Positions 55,401 to 64,000 of a stretch of DNA of 64,000 nucleotides are shown here, one piece after another. The first letter of the stretch is position 1. The number at the start of each line of letters is the position of its first letter. Under the pieces are notes generated by a model, which was not told the origin of the DNA, searched no databases, and saw only the letters and a program-made list of their open reading frames with translations. The stretch comes from Favolaschia claudopus (lineage: Eukaryota > Basidiomycota > Agaricomycetes > Agaricales > Mycenaceae), in assembly GCA_037176885.1 (NCBI GenBank), contig JAWWNJ010000104.1, positions 248,001 to 312,000 of the forward strand, given 5' to 3'. A program made the position numbers and the translations under genes.

Positions 55401-56973
55401 GAGGGCGGCACTTGCGGAGGAGATGGGAAACTTGGCTGAGAACGATGTCTATGAGATCGTCCCCACACCCGCTGGAGTCAAACCAATCAGCACCAAACCA
55501 GTCATGCGCATAAAGCTGGACAGCAAGGGGAACATTGAACGATACAAGCTCCGTATCGTCGCCCGGGATTTTGGACAGCAGGGTGGAAACCTCAAGGAGA
55601 CCTTTGCCCCCGTTGCGAACCTTGAGTCCATCCGCATCATCTGCTTGCTGGCTGCCAAGTACGACCTGGAGCTGGACCAGATGGACGTATCCACCGCATA
55701 CCTCAACGGTGTCCTCGAGGACGCCATCTACGTCTCACCGCCGGAAGGAGTGGATATTCCAGAGGGGTTCTGTTGGCGACTCAAACGTTCCCTCTATGGT
55801 CTGAAAGACGCCGGTCGCGTGTGGAATGTCACTCTCGACGCAAAACTGCTGGATCTTGGTGCATACCGGCTGGACGCGGAGACATGCCTGTACGTCTTCA
55901 AGGGAAAGAAAGGGGAAATATGTTACCTGGTGGTCTACGTTGACGACCTACTGCTTGCAGCCTCATCCCGTCCATACATGGACGAGATAAAAGCTCTCCT
56001 CGCATCCACATTCAAGATGCGGGACCTTGGAGCTGCTTCGTTCATCCTCGGGATCGAGATCAAACGGGACCGACAGCGACACACTATCTCTCTTTCCCAA
56101 ACGAAGTACATTGACGCTGTCCTTAAGTGTTGCGGTATGGCAGACTGTAACCCGTCAAAGACTCCAATGGCTATGACCCCTCGCCTCACTGCCGAAGACC
56201 CCGTCGACAACACCACACTACTCCAACAGACCATAAACGGAGAGACAGTGTCATACGCTACTGTGGTTGGCTCAATTCAGTATGCTGTCCAGGGGACGCG
56301 ACCTGACTTGGCATACCTTGTTGGCGTGCTTGGACGGTACAGTGCAAACCCCAAAGCATGCCACTGGGAAGCTGCAAAGCGCGGCCTGCGCTACATGAAG
56401 TATACTCGTGACCTTGAGCTGTGCTTCGACGGCTCGGACATTGCTGGGGATCTTGACTTCCACGGGTTCTCTGACGCCGACTGGTCTGGTGACAACGAGA
56501 CTTCTCGATCCACCTCCGGATACGCATTCATATCTGGTCGAGGAGCATTGGGCTGGTCCAGCAAACGGCAAGGCATGGTTGCCCTCTCCTCAACTGAGTC
56601 AGAATACATTGGACTGTCAAACGCCGGGCAGCACCTAGCCTGGTTACGTACCTTCTTTGCAGAAGTCGGCCACGAGCAGCGCGGACCCACAGAACTCTTC
56701 TGTGATAATCAAGCAGCTATCATCCTCTGTCGGGACCCACAATTCCGAGCACGCACCAAACACATACAGCGCAAATACCACTTCATTCGCGACGACATTG
56801 TGGCAAAAGGCGAGGCCGTCATTCGCTACGTGTCTACCCACGACATGGTGGCCGACATCCTTACTAAGCCCCTTTCCCGGGAAAAGCATTGGAAGTTTGC
56901 AAGAGCCTTGGGATTACGGTTTACCTCGAGTGGGAGTGTCGAAACCAACGGGAAGCGAGCGAGCCAAACCTAA
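52473..56973 (+). CDS. copia Gag-Pol polyprotein, single frameshift in integrase
   Basis: Frame from the ATG at 52473 runs to 54287, and the following frame covers about 54280 to 56973. Together they make about 1499 codons if one base is discounted. Domains: Gag (residues 1-230, NYPIWKIRMEGEF); a CCHC-like knuckle variant near 250 (CQVHGLCYHDTKDC); aspartic protease near 326 (LDTGASTHM); GAG-pre-integrase zinc region (LHRRMAHVGM; CHACAQGK); integrase core with IIHSDVGG, TDNGG and QNGVAERAN, the DDE residues; reverse transcriptase (DVSTAYLNG; VVYVDDLLL); RNase H (GFSDADWSGD; SSTESEYI; DNQAAI). The break is at a run of eight G at 54267-54274, where seven would keep the frame, next to the second catalytic Asp. 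The C-terminal 11 residues are encoded by the 3' LTR. Confidence 0.92.
56928..56936 (+). other. Polypurine tract of copia element
   Basis: gagtgggag directly precedes the 3' LTR, in the position where plus-strand DNA synthesis is primed. Short but correctly placed. Confidence 0.6.
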
Positions 56974-57279
56974 AATCTATCTTTAGGCAACTATGACGCA
57001 AGTGGATTTCAGGCTCCCCAACTCTGAATCCAACTGCGTCATCGCTAGCGGTGACATGTCACGTCACGTCACGCGCCAAGCTTTTCCTCAGCTGTTGTTG
57101 TTAACTAACACGACGCTGAGGTGAGGCTTCTATTATTCTGTACCCAGGAATACATTACTTACAGTATTCCCTAGCTAATCGTGTATTCTGTCTAGGTGCA
57201 TAATAGAGCTGTTGTTGTTAACTAACACGACGCTGAGCTAATCGTGTATTCTGTCTAGGACGGACATCCGGTTTTGAGA
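56937..57279 (+). repeat. 3' LTR of copia element
   Basis: 343 bp; no difference from the 5' LTR found by reading both through. Followed by CATAT at 57280-57284. Confidence 0.95.
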
Positions 57280-57284
57280 CATAT
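57280..57284 (+). repeat. Target-site duplication CATAT, right copy
   Basis: Matches 51993-51997. The Helitron coding frame resumes at 57285 after this copy. Confidence 0.93.
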
Positions 57285-57780
57285 TGACACTTTCCATGCG
57301 TACATATCTACGTATTCCAACCTCAGTTTGGATCGCACCCATCCACAGGGGTATACGCTAAGCGACTGGTTTAACTTCCATCTCGACAGGCGCGTTCAGA
57401 CATGCCCTCAATGCCGATTATATCAAGTTACGTCCAAGATGCGGCGTCTGACGAATGTATCCGCTATCCCGTCCCTTTTGTTGGTTTGGATTGTAAATCC
57501 CTCCATCACGATAGATCCCACTCTGACCTTCACTGTGACTGACACTGGGACAACGAAGACTCTACACATCTCAGGCGTTATATATCATTCGGCAACAGAA
57601 AAACACTTCCGAGTCACCTGCATGGTAGTAGACCGAAACGGCGACGCGTGGTATCACGACAGTATGCCCAGGAAACGGGAGTGTATTCCCCTGGGCAAAT
57701 TTGCAACATTCCAGATGAACGATTTGCATAGATTACCAGGAACCGATTACCGTCTATCTACAGTACTGTACGCAGAATAA
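57285..57780 (+). CDS. Helitron protein, 3' portion with cysteine-peptidase-like C-terminus
   Basis: The last 165 codons of the interrupted Helitron frame. It continues the region started before the insertion: a second CxxC (CPQCRLYQ) pairing with CETCG on the other side, a hydrophobic strand (IPSLLLVWIVNPSI), and SGVIYHSATEKHFRVTCMVV followed by GDAWYHDSM. The GVIYH..xHF arrangement is the His box, and NWSCGYDAML upstream the Cys box, of ubiquitin-specific-protease-like (C19-type) peptidases, including the paired CxxC zinc finger. Activity cannot be judged. As it stands the fragment has no start of its own and should not be translated in place. Confidence 0.8.
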
Positions 57781-57791
57781 ATTATAAATAT

Positions 57792-57835
57792 TCAAAATCA
57801 TCGGATCATTAGGTCAAAATCATCGGATCATTAGG
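57792..57835 (+). repeat. 22-bp perfect tandem duplication after the Helitron stop
   Basis: tcaaaatcatcggatcatta plus gg occurs twice head to tail, 11 bp after the stop codon. It may be a subterminal repeat of the Helitron or a chance slippage product. Confidence 0.85.
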
Positions 57836-57936
57836 AAAAACCCGGATTCGTACTGCCATGCGCAGCACTGGCCCTCAACACCAGGTCTAACTTGAAGTTG
57901 CCAAATACCAATTCGACTCTCAAAAACTCTACAAAA

Positions 57937-57951
57937 CGCGCCGCTAGCGCG
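57937..57951. other. GC hairpin, candidate Helitron 3' terminal structure
   Basis: cgcgc (57937-57941) and gcgcg (57947-57951) form a 5-bp stem with a 5-base loop, followed by acagggactctata. Helitrons end in CTRR shortly after such a hairpin. Here the nearest CT words do not give a clean CTRR, so the assignment is weak. Confidence 0.25.
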
Positions 57952-58198
57952 ACAGGGACTCTATACCTCCGAAAAGGGTGTTCTAACACCACGACGTACG
58001 ACTTTTCTCGACGATAAACGCGCTTTTGACGACAAGGTCGCGTCAGTGACGAAATTTCTCAAGATTCACCTCAAACTATCGAGATCCTTGTAGAAGCGAT
58101 CTACAAAAGCCTAAATCTGATGTGGGCAGCATTCTTAGACACTCTTTGCAAGTATCTACTGATTTTTTTTCACTTCAACCCAGCCTAATTCTCTCATT
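57952..58198. other. Upstream region of F-box copy 5
   Basis: Between about 58030 and 58090 the sequence (ggtcgcgtcagtgacg, then caagattcacctcaaactat) aligns by eye with the upstream DNA of the F-box gene starting at 19836 when that is read on the minus strand. Confidence 0.5.
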
Positions 58199-59257
58199 AT
58201 GCTCGCTTCCCTTGAAGCTGACCGGTGTCGCATTTTGAATCTGGAAAGCCAGATTCTGGAGCTCCAGCAAGCTATTTCAACATTGGAAACTGAAAAGGAT
58301 GTCGTTCAGAGCCGACTCGACGGATACAAGTACCCAGTCTTGACCTTGCCCAACGAAATCATATCCGAAATCTTCCTTTGGTTCATCCCCTCATACCCCA
58401 GTCCACCGCCGCTCGCTGGCTCCACCTCCCCCACTTCACTGACTCACGTCTGCCGAAGGTGGCGAGAAATCGCAATTGCAATCCCGCAGCTATGGCGGGC
58501 AGTGGAGTTCACCGACATCATCCCCCTCAAACAGCAAGAGCATTTAGGCGCCTTATGGATAGACAGGTCTAAACTTTTCCCCGTTTCCGTGCGTCTCTGC
58601 ACCTCTATTGGCTCGCTACCTGCTTTGTCGGCCCTCGTTCCTTACATGCCACGTTGCGAGCACCTCACCTTATCTTTCGACACACTCCGTCCGAGCATGG
58701 AATATAGCTCAATGCCGTTGCTTCGGGACCTGAGCGTGGACGTAAAACGTACTTGCTCTCTATCCGCGCGCCTTGTATTCCAAGATACACCCAAGCTGCG
58801 CAGGGTCGTGCTTGGGTCGTTTGTCATTGGCCGCATTGACTTGCCTTGGGCTCAATTGACCTCGCTATCCCTCAACCAGGCATTCGTCAGCGAAAGCGAG
58901 ATCATTTTACGACAAACGCCACGTCTTGTCTATTTGGCTGTCGACTTTATCATGATATCCAGTGATTCTGATTCAGTATATCCGGATATCCTGTTACTAG
59001 ATTTGCAGACTTGCCTCCTGCATTCAGAATTGGGCGTCCCGTATCCTGAATTCTTTTGCAGTCTCGTCGCTCCTTCTCTCCGACGCCTCGAGCTTTCGGG
59101 AGGGTTCGTTGAGGAGGACGATTGCATTGACTCACTGAAGTCGTTTATCTCAAAATCAGGCTGTGAAATCAGCCACTTGCTCATCGCAGGCCAATATGAT
59201 GTTGGAGAGGCTTATCTTCAAGCCTTTCCGTCAATTCCAGTCTTTTGCGAAGGGTGA
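58199..59257 (+). CDS. F-box protein, coiled-coil N-terminus (family copy 5)
   Basis: Intronless, 352 aa, ATG at 58199. Residues 1-42 form a coiled coil (MLASLEADRCRILNLESQIL). The F-box lies at about 44-103 (YKYPVLTLPNEIISEIFLWF; then LTHVCRRWREIAIAIPQLWR). The C-terminal half includes the family hallmark LPWAQLTSLSLNQAF. The N-terminal region is almost the same as in the copy at 18733-19836, and upstream DNA is partly shared, so the two are recent duplicates now about 38 kb apart and in opposite orientation. Likely SCF adaptor. Confidence 0.9.
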   Translation: MLASLEADRCRILNLESQILELQQAISTLETEKDVVQSRLDGYKYPVLTLPNEIISEIFLWFIPSYPSPPPLAGSTSPTSLTHVCRRWREIAIAIPQLWRAVEFTDIIPLKQQEHLGALWIDRSKLFPVSVRLCTSIGSLPALSALVPYMPRCEHLTLSFDTLRPSMEYSSMPLLRDLSVDVKRTCSLSARLVFQDTPKLRRVVLGSFVIGRIDLPWAQLTSLSLNQAFVSESEIILRQTPRLVYLAVDFIMISSDSDSVYPDILLLDLQTCLLHSELGVPYPEFFCSLVAPSLRRLELSGGFVEEDDCIDSLKSFISKSGCEISHLLIAGQYDVGEAYLQAFPSIPVFCEG

Positions 59258-61988
59258 TTCGAATAGCGCATGTGTCTTGTACAATCTATGAAATTGATAT
59301 TCAGAGTACTTTCAATGATCAATGTGACTAGATGCGAGACCGTTGAAGGTCTAACACGATGGATTGATTGTCGGGTTCCTGCCTAATAGGTACTGGTAAG
59401 TTGTAACTGTCCCTTCCCTACCCGACGAATACATAAAGGCCAGATTATCGAATATATATCTGATAGGCTTGGGGCAACAGCACGGGTGGATGAGGAAAGA
59501 GGTATCGATACAAACTCGTGAACCGTGTCTAAGTATTCAAGTCACACGAGATAGCAGCAAGGAAAGATTTGCCCGACACAGAGGATGTGCATGTAAAGAA
59601 CGCTGCCATGGACGAGGTAAACTCCGTAGTATCCGCGACTTGAAGCGTAAGTGTGAGTGTATGTGTGTATCGTGGACGTCAAAGGCGCGGGGACAGGCTC
59701 CTGAGACAGCAGGGCGCGAGCACTCCTAGCTCCATACATCCGCGATGGTAAGTGGAAAGGTGGGAACAACGGCGGTTCCATGGTAAGCGCCTGGAGCCAA
59801 AGAACGACGCACGGTCAGTTGCACTGTACAGCGCAGTCCACATGGAAAGAATATATGCAGGACTCAGGTACGACGAGATTCGCGTAGACTCGTCAGTCCA
59901 GGGATGGGGGATTAAGGCGTATGGGGCGAGGTCCGGTTCCGCGTAGAGCCTGACCACTCAAGCTCTAGATGACTTGGCAAGAGCGTCGGGGGACCTGAAG
60001 ATATGGGCGGCGAGACATGGATGGGAACGTTATTCTTGACTCCTTGCATGTGGCGTTGTACTCCAGTTGTACTCCCGAACCAGACGGGCGAAGGAGAACC
60101 CTGGACAACCCTCCACTGGTCGACGTGCAGCTCAAACTCGATGCTCCGAAAACCCGGGTAGGAGTAGGAGGCGCTGGATTGGAACGCCATTGTCGACCTG
60201 TGATACAGTGTAAATGCAGCACAGATTGCCGCACAACAAGGCAAGACTGTCACGAGAAATAACGGGCCACGCTCTTTCGACCGGGTTGGTATGACGGCTC
60301 TCAATGAGCGACATGATTCACGGATTGCCTTCCAAAGACACTAAGGCGCGAGCATCACGCAGCGCGTAATGCAGAATCCTGTTCCACGTGGAAGGACAGC
60401 AGGATGAGGCCCTGCCAGGCTGCCACGGGTGTAATTTGCGCTACGCCTCCGGAAGGTCATCTAGTCGGGATCGATAACGGTCTGCATGCTGCTGAAACCT
60501 TCCGCAGCACTCAATCTTGACGTTCGCGCAGAATGGGGGAACGAACGCAGACAGAAACCAAGAAGTCGCCCTTGTTAGCCTCAGCAGTCCCACAGCCGCG
60601 GCGCATTGGTGGCATGGCGGCGGCGTTGAGTAGCTTAGAGGACGTGCACCGGGAACACCTTCAAAATCGGTTGAGTAGTCGTATCCTGATACGACGCAAA
60701 ACAAATTACAATCGGAGCATCCTTAAGCATCGACACGATTGCTTGAGCTACCGGCCGTGACGGTTGTGATGCTGAGAGAAGTGGAGCGCGCAGACATGCT
60801 TCTAAGATTCAATTCTGGGGACACGAGATGCAACGGCAGATATTCCAAAGTTTGGAGCAAGTATCATATGGAGCCGACGACAAGCTTTCACGACCTGAGA
60901 GGTGTGCGGTACGCGGTGGTAAGACCGCATAGATGACATATAGCCTAGAGCGTTTTCAAAGGACCACCTTTGGCCTAGAAACTGTGACCGCATGTCAGAT
61001 GATAGTGCGCTAGACGGACCGACATAGCTACCCCATTCTCCAAGCCACGGTTCGTTCTTGACTAGCTAAGTATCTCACAATTCAATACGGCTCTCTTCGT
61101 GTCTGTGGTCCTCAGTATAAGACTATGTGCGTTAACGACAATCAAAACAGAAACATACGATTTCCACGCCGATCCTTGCAACTTGCATTCAAGTTGAAGC
61201 ATAGCACGACAGCATCGACATTCGCGCTTTCCGGGATTACGCCGCAGTTGGCGTGGCTTGTTGGAAAGCTCAGCCGTCGGACCCCAGTAGACTCTTCACC
61301 TCGCGGAGACATTTGTCGCCTTTCATTTAGTCTCTCCAAGACAGACGCTATATCGATTTGCTCGTACCTCACAAGATATAGTCTGTTACTAACCGCGCCT
61401 TGATAACCGGCGTCTCGATCTATCACTGATTGATGGCGATGCTCAACCAAACAACGCGCTCATTTCCTCCAAATTGACGCGACTTGGAGGCATAAGCTTT
61501 ATAAAAAAGCGGTGGCGAGACTGGTTTGCGACATTGAGACAATCTTTGCACGATTTTCAAGTTGTTCGTGCTCAAATCTTTCCACACCGGACATCCGCCT
61601 AAATACGGTAATTACTCGCTTTTCAGCTCGAATCCGACGACTGTGGGGGGAATTTGTTGGTTGAGGGTTGAAAGATACTAGTCTCAGTCATCCAGTCTAC
61701 TCGCTGGGGTCATGTCGCGTGCGGAAACATCGAAGTCGCGTCAAGGCTCGGTTGCCATTATGTCCCAAAATGGATGCTTATATAATAACGCAGGACGCCG
61801 CTTACAGGGCGTGGTAACTATCAGACTACCTTTCATTGGGATTTTGATACATCTGAGAGACATATGGGCGGGAAATAAAGAGCGAGTAAGCCCGGCTAGC
61901 TCGAAAATTCGCGTTTGATCGTCCTTGGCATCCTTGTCGTTGTCGGGATGGGAGAGGAAGAGAAGAAAGTGAGTTGATTCGTGACAGT
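59258..61988. other. 2.7-kb gene-poor stretch
   Basis: Several overlapping frames of 60-130 codons on both strands, none with a recognisable domain or splice context. No repeat or RNA gene seen. Confidence 0.4.
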
Positions 61989-62001
61989 GTCACAGCGTGA
62001 C
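61989..62001. promoter_or_regulatory. GTCACAGCGTGAC palindrome
   Basis: GTCAC and GTGAC half sites with three bases between them, preceded by gtgaca at 61981. It lies 300 bp upstream of the F-box start at 62301. The DNA after it (tctaatccttgattccaacc) resembles that after the 15267 site. Confidence 0.4.
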
Positions 62002-62300
62002 TCTAATCCTTGATTCCAACCTCCACCTAAACTGGTATTACTATTAGGATATACAGTACAGGCTGCCGTTCTTTTATACAGGTATTAACTCTTAAGACCA
62101 TCGGGTACGTCTCTTTCTCTATGTAAATTGCGCCCTTGATGATGTAGTCGCGTCAGCAGTTTATCAAGTCGCACTGTCGCAATTTTTCACCTTCAAATAT
62201 TCAAACCAAAGGAGGAGCAGCTTGGTCACTGAACAAAGGGTTGAATCGCTCTCAAAGGCCTCAACATACTCTAGAACTTCGTTCCCGAACTTTCCAACCC

Positions 62301-63443
62301 ATGCTCCGCTCCCTTGAATCCGACCGGTCTCGCATTTCGCACCTCGAAACCCAGATCCTGGACCTTCAACGCGCCATTTCAGCTTTGGAGACTGAAAGGG
62401 ATGTTACGCAAGCCCGACTCGACGCGTACAAGTATCCTGTTTTGACTCTACCCACCGAGATCGTATCCGAAATATTCATCCATGTGCTGCCGCCGTATCC
62501 CGATTGCCCTCCGCTCATGGGACTGCATTCCCCCAATACCCTGGCACGCATCTGCAGCAAGTGGCGTGGTATAGCGTTATCCACGCCTCGGCTGTGGCGC
62601 GCTATCCAGCTTCAATACAAAAATCACGCCATCCCGCTCTTTCCTCAGGTGCAGATGTTTGAGGTCTGGACCACGAGAGCCGCATCTTGTCCGCTTTCCA
62701 TCTACATTGACGGCGCCTACCCCGAATTCTCATCGAAAGCGGTCAAAGCGGTCCTCGCGCATGGCGCTCGTATTGAGTACCTCAAACTCCATGTCACGCT
62801 ATCCACCACTTTCACCGCCGCGCTCGAGGAATCCACTCCGCTCCTGCGCGGGCTGGAGTTGAACTTCCTTACGAATATTACAGCGCTGAAACTGGACGAT
62901 GCGCCCCGGTTGAGGACAGTGGTGATTGATGGTCATATCGCTTTTCAAGGGAGCTTGCCTTGGGACAAGTTGACCTCATTGACTCTGACCCATGTGCATA
63001 CCATCAATTGTTATCCCATTCTGCGACAAACGAAAAATCTCGTTCATTGCGAACTGCGATACCCCAGTTATCTGGACACTATGACCGATCCTCCAGAGCA
63101 AGACGTCGTTCTGCCGTCCCTGGAGTCGTTATCGCTCATTGGAGCTGGAAAGGCGAAAAACCTTCTAGCTGCCCTCGTTCTCCCTGCCCTTCGTGAATTG
63201 GCTGTCACGGAGGACTTGATGGGAAACCAGCCGCTGCAGGTGCTGCATTCGTTGATTTCAAGATCCCGATGTCAGCTCCAGGAAGTACGCATCGTCTACG
63301 CATTTCGAAGGAAAATCTCCAAACCGAAATACCGTAACGAGTTTCCGTCCCTTTGTTTCACGTTTGAGGACGCTTATCCGGACGCCCACTCGTATTCTGA
63401 AGACGAGGACTCTGGGAGCGAGCGAAACGAGTTTGATTTGTAA
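62301..63443 (+). CDS. F-box protein, coiled-coil N-terminus (family copy 6)
   Basis: Intronless, 380 aa from the ATG at 62301 (MLRSLESDRSRISHLETQIL). An ATG at 62241 is in frame 20 codons upstream, but the paralogues start at the later position. The coiled coil spans residues 1-42. The F-box lies at about 44-105 (YKYPVLTLPTEIVSEIFIHV; then LARICSKWRGIALSTPRLWR). The C-terminal half has LPWDKLTSLTLTHV and ends in an acidic tail (YSEDEDSGSERNEFDL) not seen in the other copies. Likely an SCF substrate adaptor. Confidence 0.9.
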   Translation: MLRSLESDRSRISHLETQILDLQRAISALETERDVTQARLDAYKYPVLTLPTEIVSEIFIHVLPPYPDCPPLMGLHSPNTLARICSKWRGIALSTPRLWRAIQLQYKNHAIPLFPQVQMFEVWTTRAASCPLSIYIDGAYPEFSSKAVKAVLAHGARIEYLKLHVTLSTTFTAALEESTPLLRGLELNFLTNITALKLDDAPRLRTVVIDGHIAFQGSLPWDKLTSLTLTHVHTINCYPILRQTKNLVHCELRYPSYLDTMTDPPEQDVVLPSLESLSLIGAGKAKNLLAALVLPALRELAVTEDLMGNQPLQVLHSLISRSRCQLQEVRIVYAFRRKISKPKYRNEFPSLCFTFEDAYPDAHSYSEDEDSGSERNEFDL

Positions 63444-63742
63444 AATATAAATACTACAGAACGCCTAAAACCCCTTCGTACACAATTCTTGCTACCCCAA
63501 TATACAGTTTCTCAAATAGGAGTACTAAAGAGTAAAGACGCGGACATGTGATTGTGATTCCCCTTGTCCTCTACCTTCATCTTCTCCTCAACCTCGTATC
63601 ACTCACGCTCCCACCGAAAACTAGCGCTCAAACAGGTACAGTGTATTGACATTGCTTCAATTCGGTCTTGTGAATGTCCTTTGTTAGCCCCTAAACGATT
63701 TAGTCACATTCGCTGTCACCTACGACCCACCTCGACCATCAA
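63444..63742. other. Intergenic between F-box copy 6 and relic
   Basis: Short AT-rich then pyrimidine-rich stretch with no gene recognised. Confidence 0.4.
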
Positions 63743-63955
63743 ATGGAGGCCGACCGCGCCCTTCTGGCACAGAACGAAGCTCAGATTCGTGTTATCCAGT
63801 CGTTGCCCCCCGACCTCCAATGTTCTCAATCCCTATCCGAATTGCATGAAGCAAAAGCGGTCATCCAAAATCGGCTCGACGCATTCATCACCAGGAGCTG
63901 GCAGGCTTTTATAAAAAACACGGCCATTAGACGAACGACTTCTTTTAAAAAATAA
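63743..63955 (+). pseudogene. Truncated F-box family copy (coiled coil only)
   Basis: From the ATG at 63743 the frame reads MEADRALLAQNEAQIRVIQS, then LSELHEAKAVIQNRLDAF, matching the coiled-coil start and the xxxIQxRLDAYKYPVLTLP approach of the family. It then diverges (ITRSWQAFIKNT) and stops at 63955 before any F-box. A dead 5' fragment; there is no sign that the F-box resumes before the window ends. Confidence 0.75.
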
Positions 63956-64000
63956 CGGCAGTTTAGAGGCGAGGTTTTTAAAAACACTAGAGGACCCTTG

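Larger units (their letters stand above)
51998..57279 (+). mobile_element. Ty1/copia LTR retrotransposon, nested in the Helitron ORF
   Basis: 5282 bp: two 343-bp LTRs, one gag-pol region, plus-strand order Gag, protease, integrase, reverse transcriptase, RNase H, as in Ty1/copia. By line-by-line reading the LTRs have no mismatch, and the target duplication is perfect, so insertion is very recent. Excising the element plus one CATAT restores the Helitron reading frame exactly. LTR ends are TGTC...GAGA rather than the usual TG...CA. Confidence 0.95.
44754..57951 (+). mobile_element. Autonomous-type Helitron carrying a nested copia element (ends approximate)
   Basis: Defined by the Rep-helicase ORF. 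The true 5' TC end was not identified, and passenger genes upstream cannot be excluded. A candidate 3' terminus is the hairpin at 57937-57951. Without the nested 5.3-kb copia element the coding part alone is about 7.7 kb. Confidence 0.6.

Noticed and set aside
1..64000. CRISPR arrays, operons, riboswitches, bacterial-type promoters
   Set aside because: The window is eukaryotic nuclear DNA with spliceosomal introns; no regularly spaced repeat array of that kind is visible.

Overview
This window is nuclear DNA from a filamentous basidiomycete, most likely an Agaricomycete and possibly Mycena-like. The evidence is short GT-AG introns of about 40-85 nt, many intergenic relics, and a dispersed family of intronless F-box proteins with a coiled-coil N-terminus and a KYPVLTLPxEI box. 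The genus is a guess from family resemblance; class level is firmer. Genes occur on both strands with no operon logic. I built the spliced models by hand. The closed models keep a continuous frame through every junction, and their summed exon lengths divide by three.

Layout. 0-4.3 kb: a decayed short-chain dehydrogenase, a multi-pass membrane protein of unknown function, and an F-box relic. 7-21.6 kb: five F-box genes separated by long non-coding stretches. 21.6-25.6 kb: apparently gene-poor, with short duplications and a GC-rich block. 25.6-44.6 kb: a gene-dense, intron-rich block. It holds an F-box/LRR gene, a TET/JBP-like 2OG-Fe(II) oxygenase, an inverted pair of tRNA-like elements around a TTAGGG-rich core, two more F-box/LRR loci, a nucleotidyltransferase-like gene, a WRN-type 3'-5' exonuclease, another F-box gene, a conserved-looking unknown, a 25-exon coiled-coil gene, and a Cys-rich zinc-binding-type gene.

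44.7-57.8 kb: a giant Helitron Rep-helicase ORF with a C-terminal cysteine-peptidase-like region. It is split by a very young Ty1/copia element whose two 343-bp LTRs look identical and which is flanked by a 5-bp CATAT target duplication. Removing the element and one CATAT copy gives an uninterrupted 2579-codon frame, so the insertion is recent. The copia gag-pol has one frameshift, in a run of eight G in the integrase. 58.2-64 kb: two more F-box family members and a truncated third.

How the parts relate. F-box proteins are normally substrate receptors of SCF ubiquitin ligases. The repeated copies, their relics and their partly shared upstream DNA point to birth-and-death duplication rather than a pathway. 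The oxygenase, exonuclease, Cys-rich protein and Helitron helicase are nucleic-acid related, but I see no direct proof that they act together.
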